Shown here in pieces: positions 10,661 to 25,489 of a stretch of DNA of 64,000 bases; within the stretch, counting starts at the first letter, position 1, and each line of letters begins with the position of its first letter. The notes beneath the pieces were generated by a model. That model saw nothing but the letters and a program-made list of their open reading frames with translations. It searched no databases and was not told where the DNA came from. Position numbers and translations under genes: made by a program. This DNA is from Yponomeuta sedellus (lineage: Eukaryota; Arthropoda; Insecta; Lepidoptera; Yponomeutidae). The stretch covers positions 17,485,988 through 17,549,987 of the forward strand of contig OW203726.1 of NCBI GenBank assembly GCA_934045075.1, read 5' to 3'.

Positions 10661-13600
10661 GTGAGAAGGCTTCAGCACTGGTACGGAGACCTTAGGAGGC
10701 ACGCGGGAATTGCCATTGATTGGGTCTTTTAGCGAACGGCACAACTAGATAAATAAGTTAAAAAGTTTATCAATCACCTCGTAGACGAGACTGATGGACA
10801 TACGCCCCGACAAGGCACGCCGCTGCTTTCGGTCTTCGACCATCCTCAACCAGCCGCTGCCAGCAATCTCCCTCAAAAAAATATCAAGAAAAAAAGGATT
10901 TATTCAAAAATAAAACATTTACATTAGTCAATCCAAGATAAGATGGTGCGATCTACTTGCACGAGAAAAAACGGGACGCTTACTTTACCTTATCTTTTGA
11001 TTCTCAGTTTAAACGGAGCTTGGTTTGTCACTAAACTTCATTTGCGTAAAATCGTGCTAAATTCATACAATTTATTCATTCCTGTGACACAGAGTGCAAA
11101 ATTCTAGACAATTTTAATTCAAATCTAATTTATGGAACGGTACGTAGTCCCACTTTTATCATTTTATACATATTCTCTATCAGATTATATTTATAGTGCA
11201 AAACCAGACGTTGTTTCATATTGTCTGTTGATACTGGCTCCACATTCGCAACTTGCCCGCGTGTCAAGGAAAATAATAATGGACGCTACTACAGTTACGG
11301 TTTCCGGTTATCTGTTTGTGCTGTTCGCCTAGGAAAGAAAGGTCTTATGTGCTATAATGTTTTTTTTCTTAATTTTATTCAGCAGCAGCAGCAGCCTAAG
11401 TTTTCCCAACATATTCGTCCTTTTAAACTATGCGAGACCTTTCTAGCCCTTTCTGAATGATGTTTAGTTTCCAATTGAAACTTGACCCGCGTGACTCTAC
11501 AAACGGTTTCAATGTTTTTTGTCGTACGTAGCTGTTTTTTGGCCTCTTGCTGGAATTAGATACACTAAACTTTTACCATAACTTTATATCTCTAGTTGAG
11601 TAGTTTGTTTAAAACTTCAGTAATTATTGGGTTACTAGTTCACCTTTAAACGATCACGTTTTATTTTAATTTAATTAATCAATCAACTGATCAAGGACAA
11701 ATCAGTCTTTTTCTCTTTTATGTTGTTACCGTTAACCATGTTTTTTGTTGTCCGTGCCCTTCCATCGATGTTTTTTTTGCATGCCTGTGTCACCCGCTCA
11801 CCGTCATACGCTTGTGTTTGTCGCCCCTCGCGGTAGGTCGCCGACTTCGCCCGGCCGCGACAACGCCAGCGGCGCCATGTCGCCAACATCCATGGCTTCA
11901 CACCAGCCCGATGACGCAGCCAACGCAAACATCGACGACTACCAAAGAACCATGAGCCCCGTCTCCCACCACGACGCTTACAGCTACGGCCCTGACGCCG
12001 GACCCTACAACAATAACACGCTGAAACTCGACAACGAATCGCTGATGATGTCGCAGCATTTGGAATCTAAAGACGAGTACATTAGAGACGATCACACGGG
12101 CTCCGTGTACAATGACCAGGATCAGAATTCTACGGCTCCAAACAGAACGGCCAATTCTCAGTACAAAGACAATTATGAGACCACGTTCGATTTGGATGGG
12201 AACGTCGAGACGAAGAGTATATGCAGCGCGAAAAGCGGAGGCTCCGGACATGACAGCAGGTAACATGAGGATGCCACGTTATGTGATAACGTTTGTGTTC
12301 TCACAACTTATCTTAAGTGTTTTCCTTTACAACTTGTTGGCGTGTTTGTGTGCCAGTTTCTCGATCCATTGTCTTGTCCAATGAAGTTTTAAAATCTCAC
12401 CTTAGGGAACAAAGACAGTTAAAATTTCAACACAGTTTCTGCAACCACTTCGTTTTTAAAATATTATTTTGGGATATACTTGATATATATGTTCGTTTTC
12501 AATGGTGACATGACATAAATGACATGATTATAAACAGCTTTTGCCAAAACTGATCAACCTTGACTTACTTAATTTTAAGTTCTCTCACAAAATGGCGGCG
12601 GATCAACAAAATAATATCACTTTAACATCTTGACACCAAAACTAACTACAGGCCCTATGTTATAAAAAAATCGACCACTGGGACCCACCACCGAGCAGTA
12701 AAGTTATAAAACTACTGTGTAACCCACTTGGGGTTAAAAACTTTAAGTACTTGTTGGCGCAGCAGCGAAACGGTCCACTGTTGCCTCCCCTTTAACCCTC
12801 CCCGCGGACACCTGAGAGCGGGGTTCGCTTTTTGATTCAAGACAACAAGGGCAGCACGCAATTTTGCATTCACCTTTTATCCTATTCCTTTCCTATCCTT
12901 TATTGTATTCTGCCATCATCTAAGTTAGGTTCTTTCCCCTTCGCGCCTTTCCTGCTACGGATAAAGCCGCGAAAAACAAATCAACGAACTAACTCCACCT
13001 CCCCCACAGGATGAACTCGACAATGCCGTCGTCAGCGCGTCCAGGACAAGAAGCCATCCTGCCAGCGGTCCTGGAGTTCCCCGAAGCCGGGCAGGCGCAG
13101 TTTCTAGCTGCCGTGATCTCCCGGTTGGACCCGCACGCGCCCGCCTTCAAGCTCGCTCCCGTCTACACCCTGTATCTTTGCGCCAGGTCAGTAACTCTGC
13201 CCTTTGACTAAGATCAATGAATTCATCTGCCCGTACTTATCCACTGCTGGATATAGGTCTCCCTCAAAGCATCGCACTTCTTCGTGTCCACGGCCAATCT
13301 GCGTGATATCGCACCCCTTGATCAAGATAAAGACGTACATAGATGCCTATAATATTCAGCGCCCCAATATTACTTTGTTTATCTTGTCCGGTAGTTTCCG
13401 CGCTCAGCTTCATTATTGGGCCATTGTATGTAGGTGCCCCAAGGTTATTAGCACATTACCAAGTTTTCATTAATTAATATGAGCAGAACGTGGTATTGTC
13501 AATTCCGAATTCGGAATCGTCTGCTGATCAATTTGTACTTTTTTCACGATAATTTTTGTGTTTTTACCGACCACGTGGTGCTGCTAAAATGTTATTATTT

Positions 13601-16600
13601 TTCTTTGTATAATATTTTTTCAAACAAGCACGCGTTACACCCTTACAAAGTCCGCGCTACGATATGATTACTGAATGACTTACCGTTTCGGGCAGTGTTC
13701 CGTGCAATCTTACTTCATATCACCACATGTCAGTTCCCACAGGGAGTTAATGCGAAGTTCATTTGGGTTGAATAATGAATCCGAGCGTGCAAAAACGTGC
13801 TGGCCTATTTGTCAACACAGCAGTAGACATAGAGCAAAATATAGAGCTAACTTTTTCGCAAACTTGTGATTGTTATATAGAGACTTTATCGACTTAAAAC
13901 AAAAAAATATACATAGATAGATAGAATATTATTTATTGTATGTACACCAGGAATTACATTATGCAACAACAACGTAATGCAAATGGCTGCCTTATTACAA
14001 AAAGTAATAATTGAAGGAAAATGTATTATTGTAAGAATCTCACAAGTCTCAAATAGTACAGTATCGCATGATCAGTCCACCGCAAACTTTACAATTCCGT
14101 AGCAATAGGTACTGAATTGTGATACGAATCATCACACATGTCTATTACTGGATCAGGCTATGTAACGTGTCATATTTGTGTAATACTTTTGTTGTCGGCT
14201 ATAGGTTATAAGCTTATAAGTGAAGAATTTGTACAAATAAATGTTTTAATTAGGAGAGGCCATGTTGAATGTTAAATAAGCGTGATTATTATTTTTTTCT
14301 ACGACTAACATTTTTCACAATGTGATCTGTCAAAGTCATTCTGCTCGCGTGGTAAAAAACGTGCCATGTAAATCGGACTCAAACTTGTCTTAACTTGAAC
14401 ATAATGCCTAATTATGTATTGAGTGTTTATCAATATTCAAGTTAGGGTTACTTTTTAGAAAATTTAATGTAAAAACGCAATCTAATAATTATGTTTATAG
14501 TATTTTAACTTTTCGCATTTTTGGGGTTCCAAAAGCTCAAAAAAATTCTTCAGTTTTTCTACGTATCCTATGGTATAAAAGCCACTTCAATCTAAGTTTA
14601 AGGCAAGTTCTCCAAGTGCGGTTTATTTAATTCATATTTACATATGACAGCATATGCCCCAGCGACTTTTCGGAAAGTGACACGAAGAGCTCCCTTCGTA
14701 TTATAAAAACAATTCTAGCAATTACAACATTGGCAACGACGGTATTTCGGAGATTAAGTAAGGTACCCTGAGCTAAATAGCTTAATCCCACCTGTTCGCA
14801 CAATGTTACGCAGTTTGTTTTTATTGTTACAACAGCGCCATTTCTTCTTGGCCGGCGGTCTTTATTAGGGGCGACATTGAAACAGGGTTAAAATGTAAAT
14901 TGGCTAGGTGCGGCCGCCATCGCCGGCCTGTGTTACGTTAAAAACCGTTGTAATAAAGTCTTTCCATTTACGCGCTTAACTGAGGAGTAAATTGAAAGCG
15001 ATGTGCCGCTTAATTTTCGCTGTGTACAGAAGTGAATTGCGTGCAAATTGGTTTTTTCGTTCCTATTGAAACGTTCACAGGTACGACATGTGGATTTATC
15101 CTATGCAATACCTATGATAACAAAAGTGACCCTTCTAACACCATCTGTCAGAAGGGACAGATCTAACACCATTACAGGTAGATAGGTAAGTAGGTACTAT
15201 CACAGAGGAAAAAAGGTACTATACACGGGCGCGCACACACGCACATACTGTGTTTTTTATGTCTGGTTGGCATATTTTATTGAATTTTTTCCTGTGTAAT
15301 TTACTCATACCGTAGCAAATCAGCTGGTGGTCTGCTGCACCTCATTAGGCTGCTCCTGATTAGGTGCAACAGAAAACCAGCGCTGGTCACATGTGGCTAG
15401 CATTTTCCTGAGCTGTTATTGTTAAAATCTATGTCTATTTTAATCCGAATTTATTTTTGGGCGCATTACACAATCATTTAATTTTCTTTTTCATTGATTT
15501 TAAGTGTTGAAATAAATCTTTTTCATTTTCAAACGCATCTGACTTACCGTTTTATAGTTACGGAACGGGAAACTTACATGAAGTCGATTCAACCGCACCC
15601 TTATAGCCAAGATATTCTACATCAGTCACACAAGGGCACGTAACCGACGTTCTCTTTAACAGTTACCGTGACTTTACCCGATCGGGAAGATTCATCATCG
15701 TGGCTTGAAAATACTGCCTAATTGGTTTAGCGGTAGCAAGTTAGATTAACATGCCGGAGATACTGAGTTCGATTCCCGCTGAGGAGGCATCGTAAAAATT
15801 TCAGTTTTCTAGTTCAAAAGCCCCAGCTCCTAGTTGTAGAACTAATGAATGCTTTATACAACAAGATTGTGATGCGTCGCTTAGCAAATTACATCAAGTC
15901 GAAATTATACGGTATTGACCTTTGAATGCCATATGGTGCAGATTTTAAGCGAGAATCGATCACCCTATGTGATTCAAACATTCCTAATCAATGATTTACA
16001 TACCAAAATTGTATTGCGTCGCTTAGCAAACTATACCAAGTCGAAATTTTACGTTATTGACCTTTGAATGCCATAAAGTGCAGATTTTTAGAGATAATCG
16101 ATAAACCTATGAGATTCAGACTAATCAGCGGTTGGAAACTGCTTGCGAAGTTAAAAAGTGAGATAATACATAGAAAACACTTCATCTTCTATAATATAAA
16201 AATGAATCGCTGAATGTGTTGGTAAGCGCAAATCTCGAGAGCAGCTGAACCGATTTAGCTGATTCTTTTTTTAAAATATTCCTTGAAGTACGAGGATGGT
16301 TCTTACGGAGAGAAAAACAAAAAAATTAAAGAATCGACTGTTAGGCGCTACGAAGTTCGCTGGGTCAGCTAGTTGTACATAAAATGGAAATAATACAGAT
16401 ATTCCTTAACTTGACGGCGGCCTTATAAAAGTGACCACTTTTCTTTAAAAAGTTTCCAGTCTCTCCTCTAAAGCAGGGTAAATTGTGAGCAGTTGTTTGC
16501 TAAGAGACGATGTTTTTCGCTCCAACAGATACCGAGCGTCCACGCACTACCGGCCCGAACTGACTCCTACGGAACGCGCCCACAAGCTGACGGCTTTCCT

Positions 16601-16849
16601 GCACCACGTCGCGACACTCATACATGCTACCGTACAGGTAATATAAAGAAGGGGACGATTCTATTGTTGACGAAGGAGATCTTTCAGGATCGTGGCACGT
16701 GACAGGCCCTGTTATCTGCCCACCCCTCCGGGATACAGGTGGCGTTAGTTTATGTTGTGTTGAGTCTATTCAATAACCATGGTTATTTTAAAGGACTTTG
16801 TGTTTCGGTGACAAAGTTATGTGGTGTGTCCTGTTGGTATAATAAATTT

Positions 16850-16880
<31 letters not shown>

Positions 16881-19800
16881 CACTCTTTCTCTCTCTCTCT
16901 TTCTCTCTCTCTCTTTCTCTCTCTCTCTCTTTCTCTCTTTCTCTCTCTCTCATTCCAAATACTTTTCAAGAAATATTATTAACAATAAGCTACAGTTAAG
17001 TCTTATGATAGACTGTTGGTCACACCTTGAGATGAAAGGACGCAAATGAAAATATCGGTAAAGCTCTTTTTCCGACAATACTATACAAATTATGCCGCCT
17101 CACTGATATTGCGTCGTTTCAGCTTGGTAGGACAGCATAGTTGCCCAATAAAGTTATATTAGCACGGTTACAGATTTTTATTGGCATTGTTGTGTACACC
17201 AGTCGCGTACTTATACCCCGTGCGACTTAATAATTCTCTAGAAAATTAATGCGAATTGCTTTTCGAAGTAACGCGCAGTCAGCTTTAGGTATACGGAGCC
17301 GTAAATGGCTGGAACTATGGACGATAACAAAAATAACTTCAAAATCACAACCTGCAACCCTAAGTGTGATAAAAAACAATTGATATCTTCCTGCATCACG
17401 GGGCCCAGGTCCATTGATTCCAATCACTCGGTTTCACTAGGCCACGAGCGCTTCAAAGAACTTTGCATACAATAGATTTATTAAAGTACCCGAAACCGCC
17501 GTGCGTGCTTGCAACGACTGATGAATGTTGATAAACGAAAGCGGTCTGACAGGATTGTGGCCAGTGGCAAACCCTGGTCTCTGCCTACCCTTCGGGATAT
17601 GTACCCCACCTGACTTTATGTAATGCTTTGTACAGAATTCTTCACTAAAACATGGAATGGCTATGTTGTCAAGATGCCACATCACAATCGCGCAAATGGA
17701 TTTTGGCTGCACGAATATTCATGACTGCTAATACATCGCTGCCACACATGCAACTTATTAATCCCTACTGTTCTGACCTAACACCTGACACGCGAATGCA
17801 TTAGTTTGATGTTTCATATCGAAGATAAGTTTAAATGGCATGTGAAATTCTTTCACAAATAAACATCGCTTTGATTCATCATAGCACGAAACCAAAGCAT
17901 TTTTCAAATTCCTAATTCACCAGACGCGACGCCGCTTTATAAGCGAAGTTTCATTTCAGATATTACAAAAGTCTTTTTACTCTGTGGATCTTTAAGGAAT
18001 TCATAAAAGAATTCTGAAATTCTCCTAAAATCCAATAAAACCTTTACTCTTCCTTCGGATTGTACAAATCTTTCAGCTACGCTCAAACTTTCATTTTAAA
18101 CATTAATTTTTATGTAGCATATAAACTTCCCACATGCATTCCCTCACAGAGTGAGAGAGAGAATTTGGACTTAATTAGCGCGCGTCCCCACCGCGGATTG
18201 GCAATCAAACGCTGAGGTATTTCAACACTTCAAGGAGTCAGGTATGCTCACGATGTTTTCCTTTACAGTTAGCGAGTGGTATTGCTATTATAACTTCACA
18301 AATGTACATATCTTAGAATCAAAGTCATGTTTAACATGATATCAACTCATGTATGTCCCCACTGCTGGGGCACGGGTCCCATCCTGCATCGCAGGAAGGT
18401 TAGGCCATATTCCACTACGAGGGCCAAGTCCGGATTGGTGGAGGATTGTAAGACAGTGGCGGGCCTTACTGTCAGAAGTGTCAGAAGTTATCAAGCCGCT
18501 CATAAGGCATCTGACATGGCATAACGACTGCAATTCCATGACAGCCGGCACCAACGGCTTAACGTGCCTTGCGAACCACGGAAGCGCTCTGAAAAATGCC
18601 GCTGGCGGTAGTCACGGGGCGGTCACCCATCCTAAATCTGACCACGCCTGTTGTTGCTTAACTCAAGCGATTGATTCCAATCACTCGGTTCGACTAGGCC
18701 ACGAGCGTTTATTTTTTAATATATAGAAGAATACAAAAACGTGATCCTTAAGATTTGTTGCAGATATTGCAACTCCTACCTTCACACAATTACAAATGGG
18801 CTCTTGAAAACGTCTGTTTCGCGCATTTTTTTTTCCCCAGTAAACACCTAGAACATTTTATTTACTCGCATAGATGCAGGCACATTTTTTTTGTATCGAT
18901 GATCACTTGATGATGGCTATAAAACGTCTCAGTGTTTACCATAAGCAGTCTCTCAAAAGAATGAACATGTGCATAATTATAACACCGCCAATTAGTGAGA
19001 TGATCCTTGAGTGGACAAATTTAAGTTGGATTGGTTATTTTGTTTCTTTTTTACATACATTTTTTAGAAACAGTATATTCAGCATAGCACGATTTATTTA
19101 AATGCATCTAGCTCACACAATATAGACGGCAATATTTTTGAGTGGCAAATACTTGTCCAGGCCCTATAAATGTTAGTGTTATGTTAATAAATCAGCCAGT
19201 ACTTCTCCACTTCTAGATATAGGCCTCCCGGAGGCACGTCACTTCTTTCTGTTCTCGGCCATACTCATCCTGTCGCGCGTTGCCAGCTATCTGCTTCAGA
19301 TTCATCGACAATTCGGTATATTTTTAGTACATACTATCTTGATTGTCACCAGGAGCGATGCACGGACTCAGCTGCGCAAGCCTTCTGGATGGCAAATGCA
19401 AGTGAACTCCTACACTTTCTCAAGTGCGACCGCCACATCTCCTCTTTCTCCACTCAGGCGCAGGATCTACTTCCCACTACTGTTCAAAACGCGTTCAGGT
19501 GAGAGTAACAAAATATTTATGTTCAGTCGCCAGTTTATCGATCTTTACAGTCGATGTCATTTACCACAAATATTAAAGTATTTGTGGTAAACACTGCCTC
19601 ATGTGTAAAGGTTAATAAACTGTCTCTGCCTACCCTCCGCATATAAGTGTGAGTTTACGTTATGTTCCATTTGCGAAGAAAGAAATTGTTGCTTTACCTA
19701 AACAAAAATGAACGGTTATGAAAAACTAACTTATTTTAAGATACACTATAAGGTAAAAGGGTAGTTGTTTTGTAACTTTTAATTACACGCCAGAATTATT

Positions 19801-21037
19801 TTGCGAATTAATAATTACTTAAATAATTTAAAAACCTATTTAGAGGCTAAAAAATTTTAAATTTGTCCTTAGCACGGGTTAGTGCATTAAAAATAAAAAT
19901 AGTATACTTAAATAATGTTTGCTTTTTAGCGAAAACGAAGTTTGCTAATTTTGTAAGCAATATTAGCACAGTCAATATTTAATATTGACTTTTATTTTTA
20001 CGATAAAAGTTGCACTATAACTTTCATCAGTGCCCTGTTATAAATGTTGTTCTTTATAACGGAAGTTTGTACAACACTACAGAATGGACGTATTCTGCAA
20101 AATTTCGAGCCATTAGATAATCAAACTTATGCCACTCGCGTTAGGAGTTGATTTGACGGACAATGTCAACAACGTAGTTATTTTAATTCCATGTTATTTT
20201 ATTGAGCTGGCCATCGCGCGGGGTTTAGTTGAGCAGTTCGCTTGTAAATATTGTATGCAGTATCGATTAGGTAATTGCTTGTACGAGGACCGGGAACAGG
20301 GACATACGAAATTGATTGGGTCAACACTGTATCCCTTCTGATCAGAAATGAGTTTTGCGTTGTAGTTATACGTATTAAGTCTTATTTATTCAAAAAAGTT
20401 GATGTTGCCCGTCGTTCGCGTGGAAATTTTTATGTCTTTTTTCGGGATAAAAAGTAGCCTATAATCTATCTCTGTGTATGCCAAATTTTATTTAGAACCA
20501 TTCATCCGTGCTGGCGTGCTTGAGAAATTAATGTCTTTTTATCCAAACTTTCGCATTTATATAACAATAGTAAGATAAATTTTAGCAATACACTACTTAG
20601 AGTTAAGATTTATGACAGACTTTAACTAAATCATGGTTAGTAAAGTGAAATCTTTATTTTACTTTACTATCATTATAAATGCCAATGAAAGGATGGATGG
20701 ATGTTTCTTAGTTATTCAATCATGCCAAACGACTGAACGAATGTAGACAAAATTTGGCACAGATATTGTTTTTTTTTTTTTATATTTCTTAGGGGTATCA
20801 ACAGCGATCATAATCAATGATAATACAAGTAATGAAATACAGTGAATAAGGCCAATAACAGCTACCCACAACTATACAATAAATAAAAGCAGAAAGCCAA
20901 ACGCAAAAACTCAACTAAAATAATTAGATTAACAAATCACTGGCAACATGCGCCAAAGCCAACACGCAGTAAAACTCACAAAGGCAGATCTGTTGTGTGA
21001 GAAGAGCTAAAATATTATGAGTGTGTGTGTGTGTGTG

Positions 21038-21093
<56 letters not shown>

Positions 21094-24000
21094 TATGTAT
21101 GTATGTATGTGTGTGTGTATGTGTGTGTGTGTTGAGAGGGCGTGGGTGTATGTGTGTGTGAGTGTTTGATTAGTGGGGGAAGGGAACTGAGGATTCAATG
21201 TAAGCTTGAGTTTGAGTCGTTAAGGATCCTTTTTATGTAATTTTTAAAGGATACCTTGGATCCGCAGAATGGATCCGATGAACTAAATTGTTTGTTAAAC
21301 AAATCCGCCAGGCGCAACAACGTAGAGTTTTGGGCATAGTTAGTGTTACTATGCGCTTGGTAAAACAACCTGCTACTTGTGTGACGTGTTCGGCGACTAG
21401 GAACGGAGAAGTTCAACTCGGAAACCAGCTCAGGGGTATCAAGCCTACCCGATAGAACATCATGGAGCAACGACATGTCCAGCAATTTGCGACGGTTATC
21501 TAAGGTCATAATACGGTGAATTATGCAAGATGCCTTATAATCGTTTTTCGGAGATTTTGCTTTAAAGTTGAGATATTTTACGAACTTTAACTGTATGCTT
21601 TCGATTTTTTGGGAATGTGTTATATATCTAGGAGACCATATACTGCTGGCGTATTCTAAAATGCTTCTAACAAATGCAAAATAAACGATTTTTACAGAGA
21701 TTATAATCTGGAATAGCGCATAGGTTACTTTTTTATCGAAAAAAAAAACAATCAAAAGAATGAACTTTTAATGAGCTTTTTGAACTGGAATAGCTTGTCG
21801 TAGCTTAACTTAATTTACTATCCGGTTTATGTTGTGAACTTCAAGATGACGACGACAGTTCTATCGTACCCGTTGTGAGATCATATCCTGTTAACTATGT
21901 ATATAAACATCTTAGGGTTTTAAAAAACAATTACATAATCTTGTTAAATAATTTTCTTAAACCACCAATACATTGGTATTCGATATTAATATCAACTTCA
22001 TCGATTTACTTCTTTTTGACTAAAAAGTTTTGTAAGTCATGACACGTGACAGTCAGTGGTATTTTTGCGATTTAACTTTTTTTTTATTTTTCTCAAACGC
22101 GTTACATTAAATCTAAGATTTTTTCATGCGTGAGAAAATATTTTTTTATTACTGAGTAATCAGATAGAAATTTCCGATTTCTATTGTTTAATTTCCCTTT
22201 TTGCGACCAATAAAGTTTTCTGTTGGTATTTTGAACACTGTCACACCCCAAAACCTTACAAGCCCCTCCTCCCCACAGCAACCTAGTCTCCTGCTTTCAA
22301 GAGGAGCTCTCTCCAGCGCTTGCGACGCTGAACAATCCGTCGGTGTTGGACGCGACCGAGGCGACGGCGCCCACGCTGCAAGCGCTCGCCGCCGCGATGG
22401 TGCTGCTGCGCCGCTGCCGGGTCAATGCGGCGCTCACCATACAGCTATTCTCGCATCTCTTCCACTACATCAACGCTGTGTGTTTCAATAAGGTGAGAAG
22501 ATGACGATCTTGATATGAGCTTACACTTGTTACTATTAAGCTCGCCTTGTGCAAATGTTTTTTTTTTTAACATATTTACTTCGCTGGCTCAGCGACTTTT
22601 CTGTTTCTTTATATAGTCTCCATTAATTGGCCAATGCCCAGTTAAAGACCAAAAATTTGGTGCATAGATGCAGTAAAGAAAGATCTCGCAGAATGCTCAG
22701 CCTTGACCAACGAGACCATACATAAGACGAAGTGGAGTGAAAAAATAAGGAAAGGTGTAGTTTGGAGTGGATTTACAAACGACGTAACGGGTCGCAATGA
22801 GGCTTTTCCATGGGAATAAGATTTTTTCCCGCAGTAAAACTTAGCCTTTAATCCAGAGTGTCAGCACCTCCTTACAAAATTTTATTAAAATCGCTCCAGC
22901 CTTTTAGACATAAAGAAGTGACAAACATACACCCTCACAAACTTACGCATTTAGAATATTAATGTGATGTGATATGTAAGTACCTACATACAAATTTGTA
23001 CGGAACCCGCGTTGCGCGAGTCCGACTTGCACTTGGCCAGTGTTTTTCTTTATTGGTACCGCTATTCTTCACTGCTTATTGTCTTCAGGCAATCAAAAGT
23101 CAATTTTTTTAATTAAAGGAAACTTAAGTGAGTTGAAAGCCGCGTAAAAAACTTTTAATTAGATTCAAATCGTGTCTCTGCTGCGTATCGCTTCATTAAA
23201 TTCCTTTTATCTACGAGTTCCTTCCATTATAAAAGGATATTCTCCCGACCTACTTTGCCTTACTCGCGTTATGACTGGAATAATAAAATGCTCACGACCA
23301 CAATAATACGAGTACAAATAATAACTTTCAACGCTTTAACTCACCGTAGTAAGACCGTGTCCTAACTACCTTTAACGTATTGAAGAACCTAGGCATTCAT
23401 GTATGACTATGACTAAGATAGAGCATATATTGATGAATACGATGTTTTATTAACGTTACTAAAATCATTTAGGGAAACTCACCTTGTCATCTTCACCGTT
23501 GCCAATGTTGTTGCACTTTTATTTTTCAGTTCTAGCATTTTTCTTTTTTAATGCACAAGAGGCTTACACCCAGCATAAGAATAGAAAAATGCTGACAAGT
23601 ATTAAAAATAAATCTTACTACTATTATGAATGCGAAAGATTGATTCGATGGATGTTTGTTATTTAATTAATTACGCCAGAACACAAAGGTATAGAGAGAT
23701 ATAGGATTCCCTTTTGTGGCAATTTTTTCACGTCTTCAAATTTAAATGCAGTATTATTGCGAGCTACGTGTCCCTTTATGTCAGCCCATACGAGTTCAAT
23801 AGGATTGAGGTGCAATGATAAGGTCGCAATGATAAGGTTGTCTTAGAACTTCCACCTTATACTTTTTTACGAGCTCATCCACAGCGCAACTTAGGTAGTT
23901 CGCCTTTATGTCTTTTTCATCGTAGCTTACTTCCTTATTACGCAGCCATTCTTGAATACTTCCTTTTCTCCATGGTGTGGTGGGATTTTTTTCTTGGCGT

Positions 24001-25438
24001 CTTGAGTGGTAAGGAGCATCGTCCAGTATCCCTACCGCATTTCTACCAAGTTTTGGTAAAATATTCTCAAACCACTGCTCAAAGCGGATCGCGTCTATTG
24101 ACTCGTGGTAATCATTATATTATTTTTAATGCACTAACCCGTGCTAAACATAATTTTAAAAACCTATTTAGAGGCTAAAAATTCCACCCATGCCGGGAGT
24201 CGAACCCGCGACCTCTGGCTATCCGTGCCAGCGCTCTTACCAACTGAGCTAATGGGCGACTCACCGGCATCAGTGAAATTTCACTGATGCCGGTGAGTCG
24301 CCCATTAGCTCAGTTGATTACAGCGCAGGCACGGATAGCCAGAGGTCGCGGGTTCGACTCCCGGCATGGGTGGAATTTTTAGCCTCTAAATAGGTTTTTC
24401 GTGGTAATCACCTATGTTTTTTGACTCAAATATGTCATCAGCCCCCTCTACGAAACCATTTTCATTTCCCATATGGACCACAATCAGTCATCTGCCTTTC
24501 GAAGTAGGGTTCTTTGTACCCGTACTCAGTCCCTCCATAAAAGCCTGCCTAGAAGTTATTGTAGTGTCCACGTGAGTTTTGAAAACGAAACAATCGATCA
24601 GTCAGGCAAGAAAACAATAAAGTGACTTTTTCAGCATGTGTGGGACGCTAAAAAGTCCAAGAGATTAAAGGCACAATTATTTGACAAACCTGCATTCACC
24701 CAGGTTTCATCCGTATAGAATATAGGATCGTTCTCTGTTCTGTATTTTTTAATCTTTCTTAAGTAATTCATTCGCTATGGTATGATGTTGTCTCTGTTTG
24801 TTAAAGCATTGTTCTTTGTTGTTTGATATACTTAAATTTTGAATAATTAAGTATTTTTTGAAATTTCGATCTCTTAAAAGTTAGATAATTCTTCATCTTC
24901 ATTGACAGCTTGGAGTACTTTTTTTATTGTAGGTAGTTCGCCTTTCAGAAAAAAGCTATGCACCTTCGTTCGTATGGTCCTTTTATCAAACTCATCAACT
25001 TTTTCCGAGAATGTTTTTTTTTTCGAGAGCCTTTTTTGGTGGTGATGGGCTTTGTACATCTCCAGTTGTTGCATATTCTTTTATTTATAATTCTTTAAAC
25101 AGAAATTACAGCGAGGCCCACAAAATGCTGGCCGTTTCCTCCATGATACTTTTTTTATATGGATATTCATCAGTAGGCCAATTTTGCTTCACGTATTTGT
25201 GCACACTAACGACCATTTGTTTTTAATTTAATTTTCATTCCATGTAATATACCTCCGCTGTAAATAAAAAATAGTGGGTTTAATGGACTGTATAAAAATG
25301 CGTTTAACTTTCCAAACTATCCGTTTATTAATCTTCAATCACAGTTCAATTCGCTTTTCTTACAACTTTTCAACTTTACTTGATCGTTAGTATTTATCAC
25401 TTCTCAATTATCAACTGTCAAATATCAACTGACTGCGG

Positions 25439-25489
<51 letters not shown>

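Larger units (their letters stand above)
16638..19352. other. cno intron with several repeats
   Basis: It holds LINE-tail fragments (16685-16745, 17548-17602), a TTTC/CT microsatellite (16850-16952), a partial dispersed repeat (17405-17455), a larger copy of the same repeat (18349-18712) and a LINE fragment (19195-19290). No nested gene seen. Confidence 0.5.

Noticed and set aside
11898..12266. Minus-strand ORF of 122 codons opposite the linker exon
   Set aside because: Antisense shadow of a coding exon with no family resemblance.
21007..21198. His/Thr repeat protein
   Set aside because: Translation of a GT microsatellite.
25279..25440. Fragment first read as a separate partial BEL insertion
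   Set aside because: It is the R-U5 part of the 3' LTR displaced by the LINE insertion; the GTGGG duplication next to it shows it is the true end of the element.
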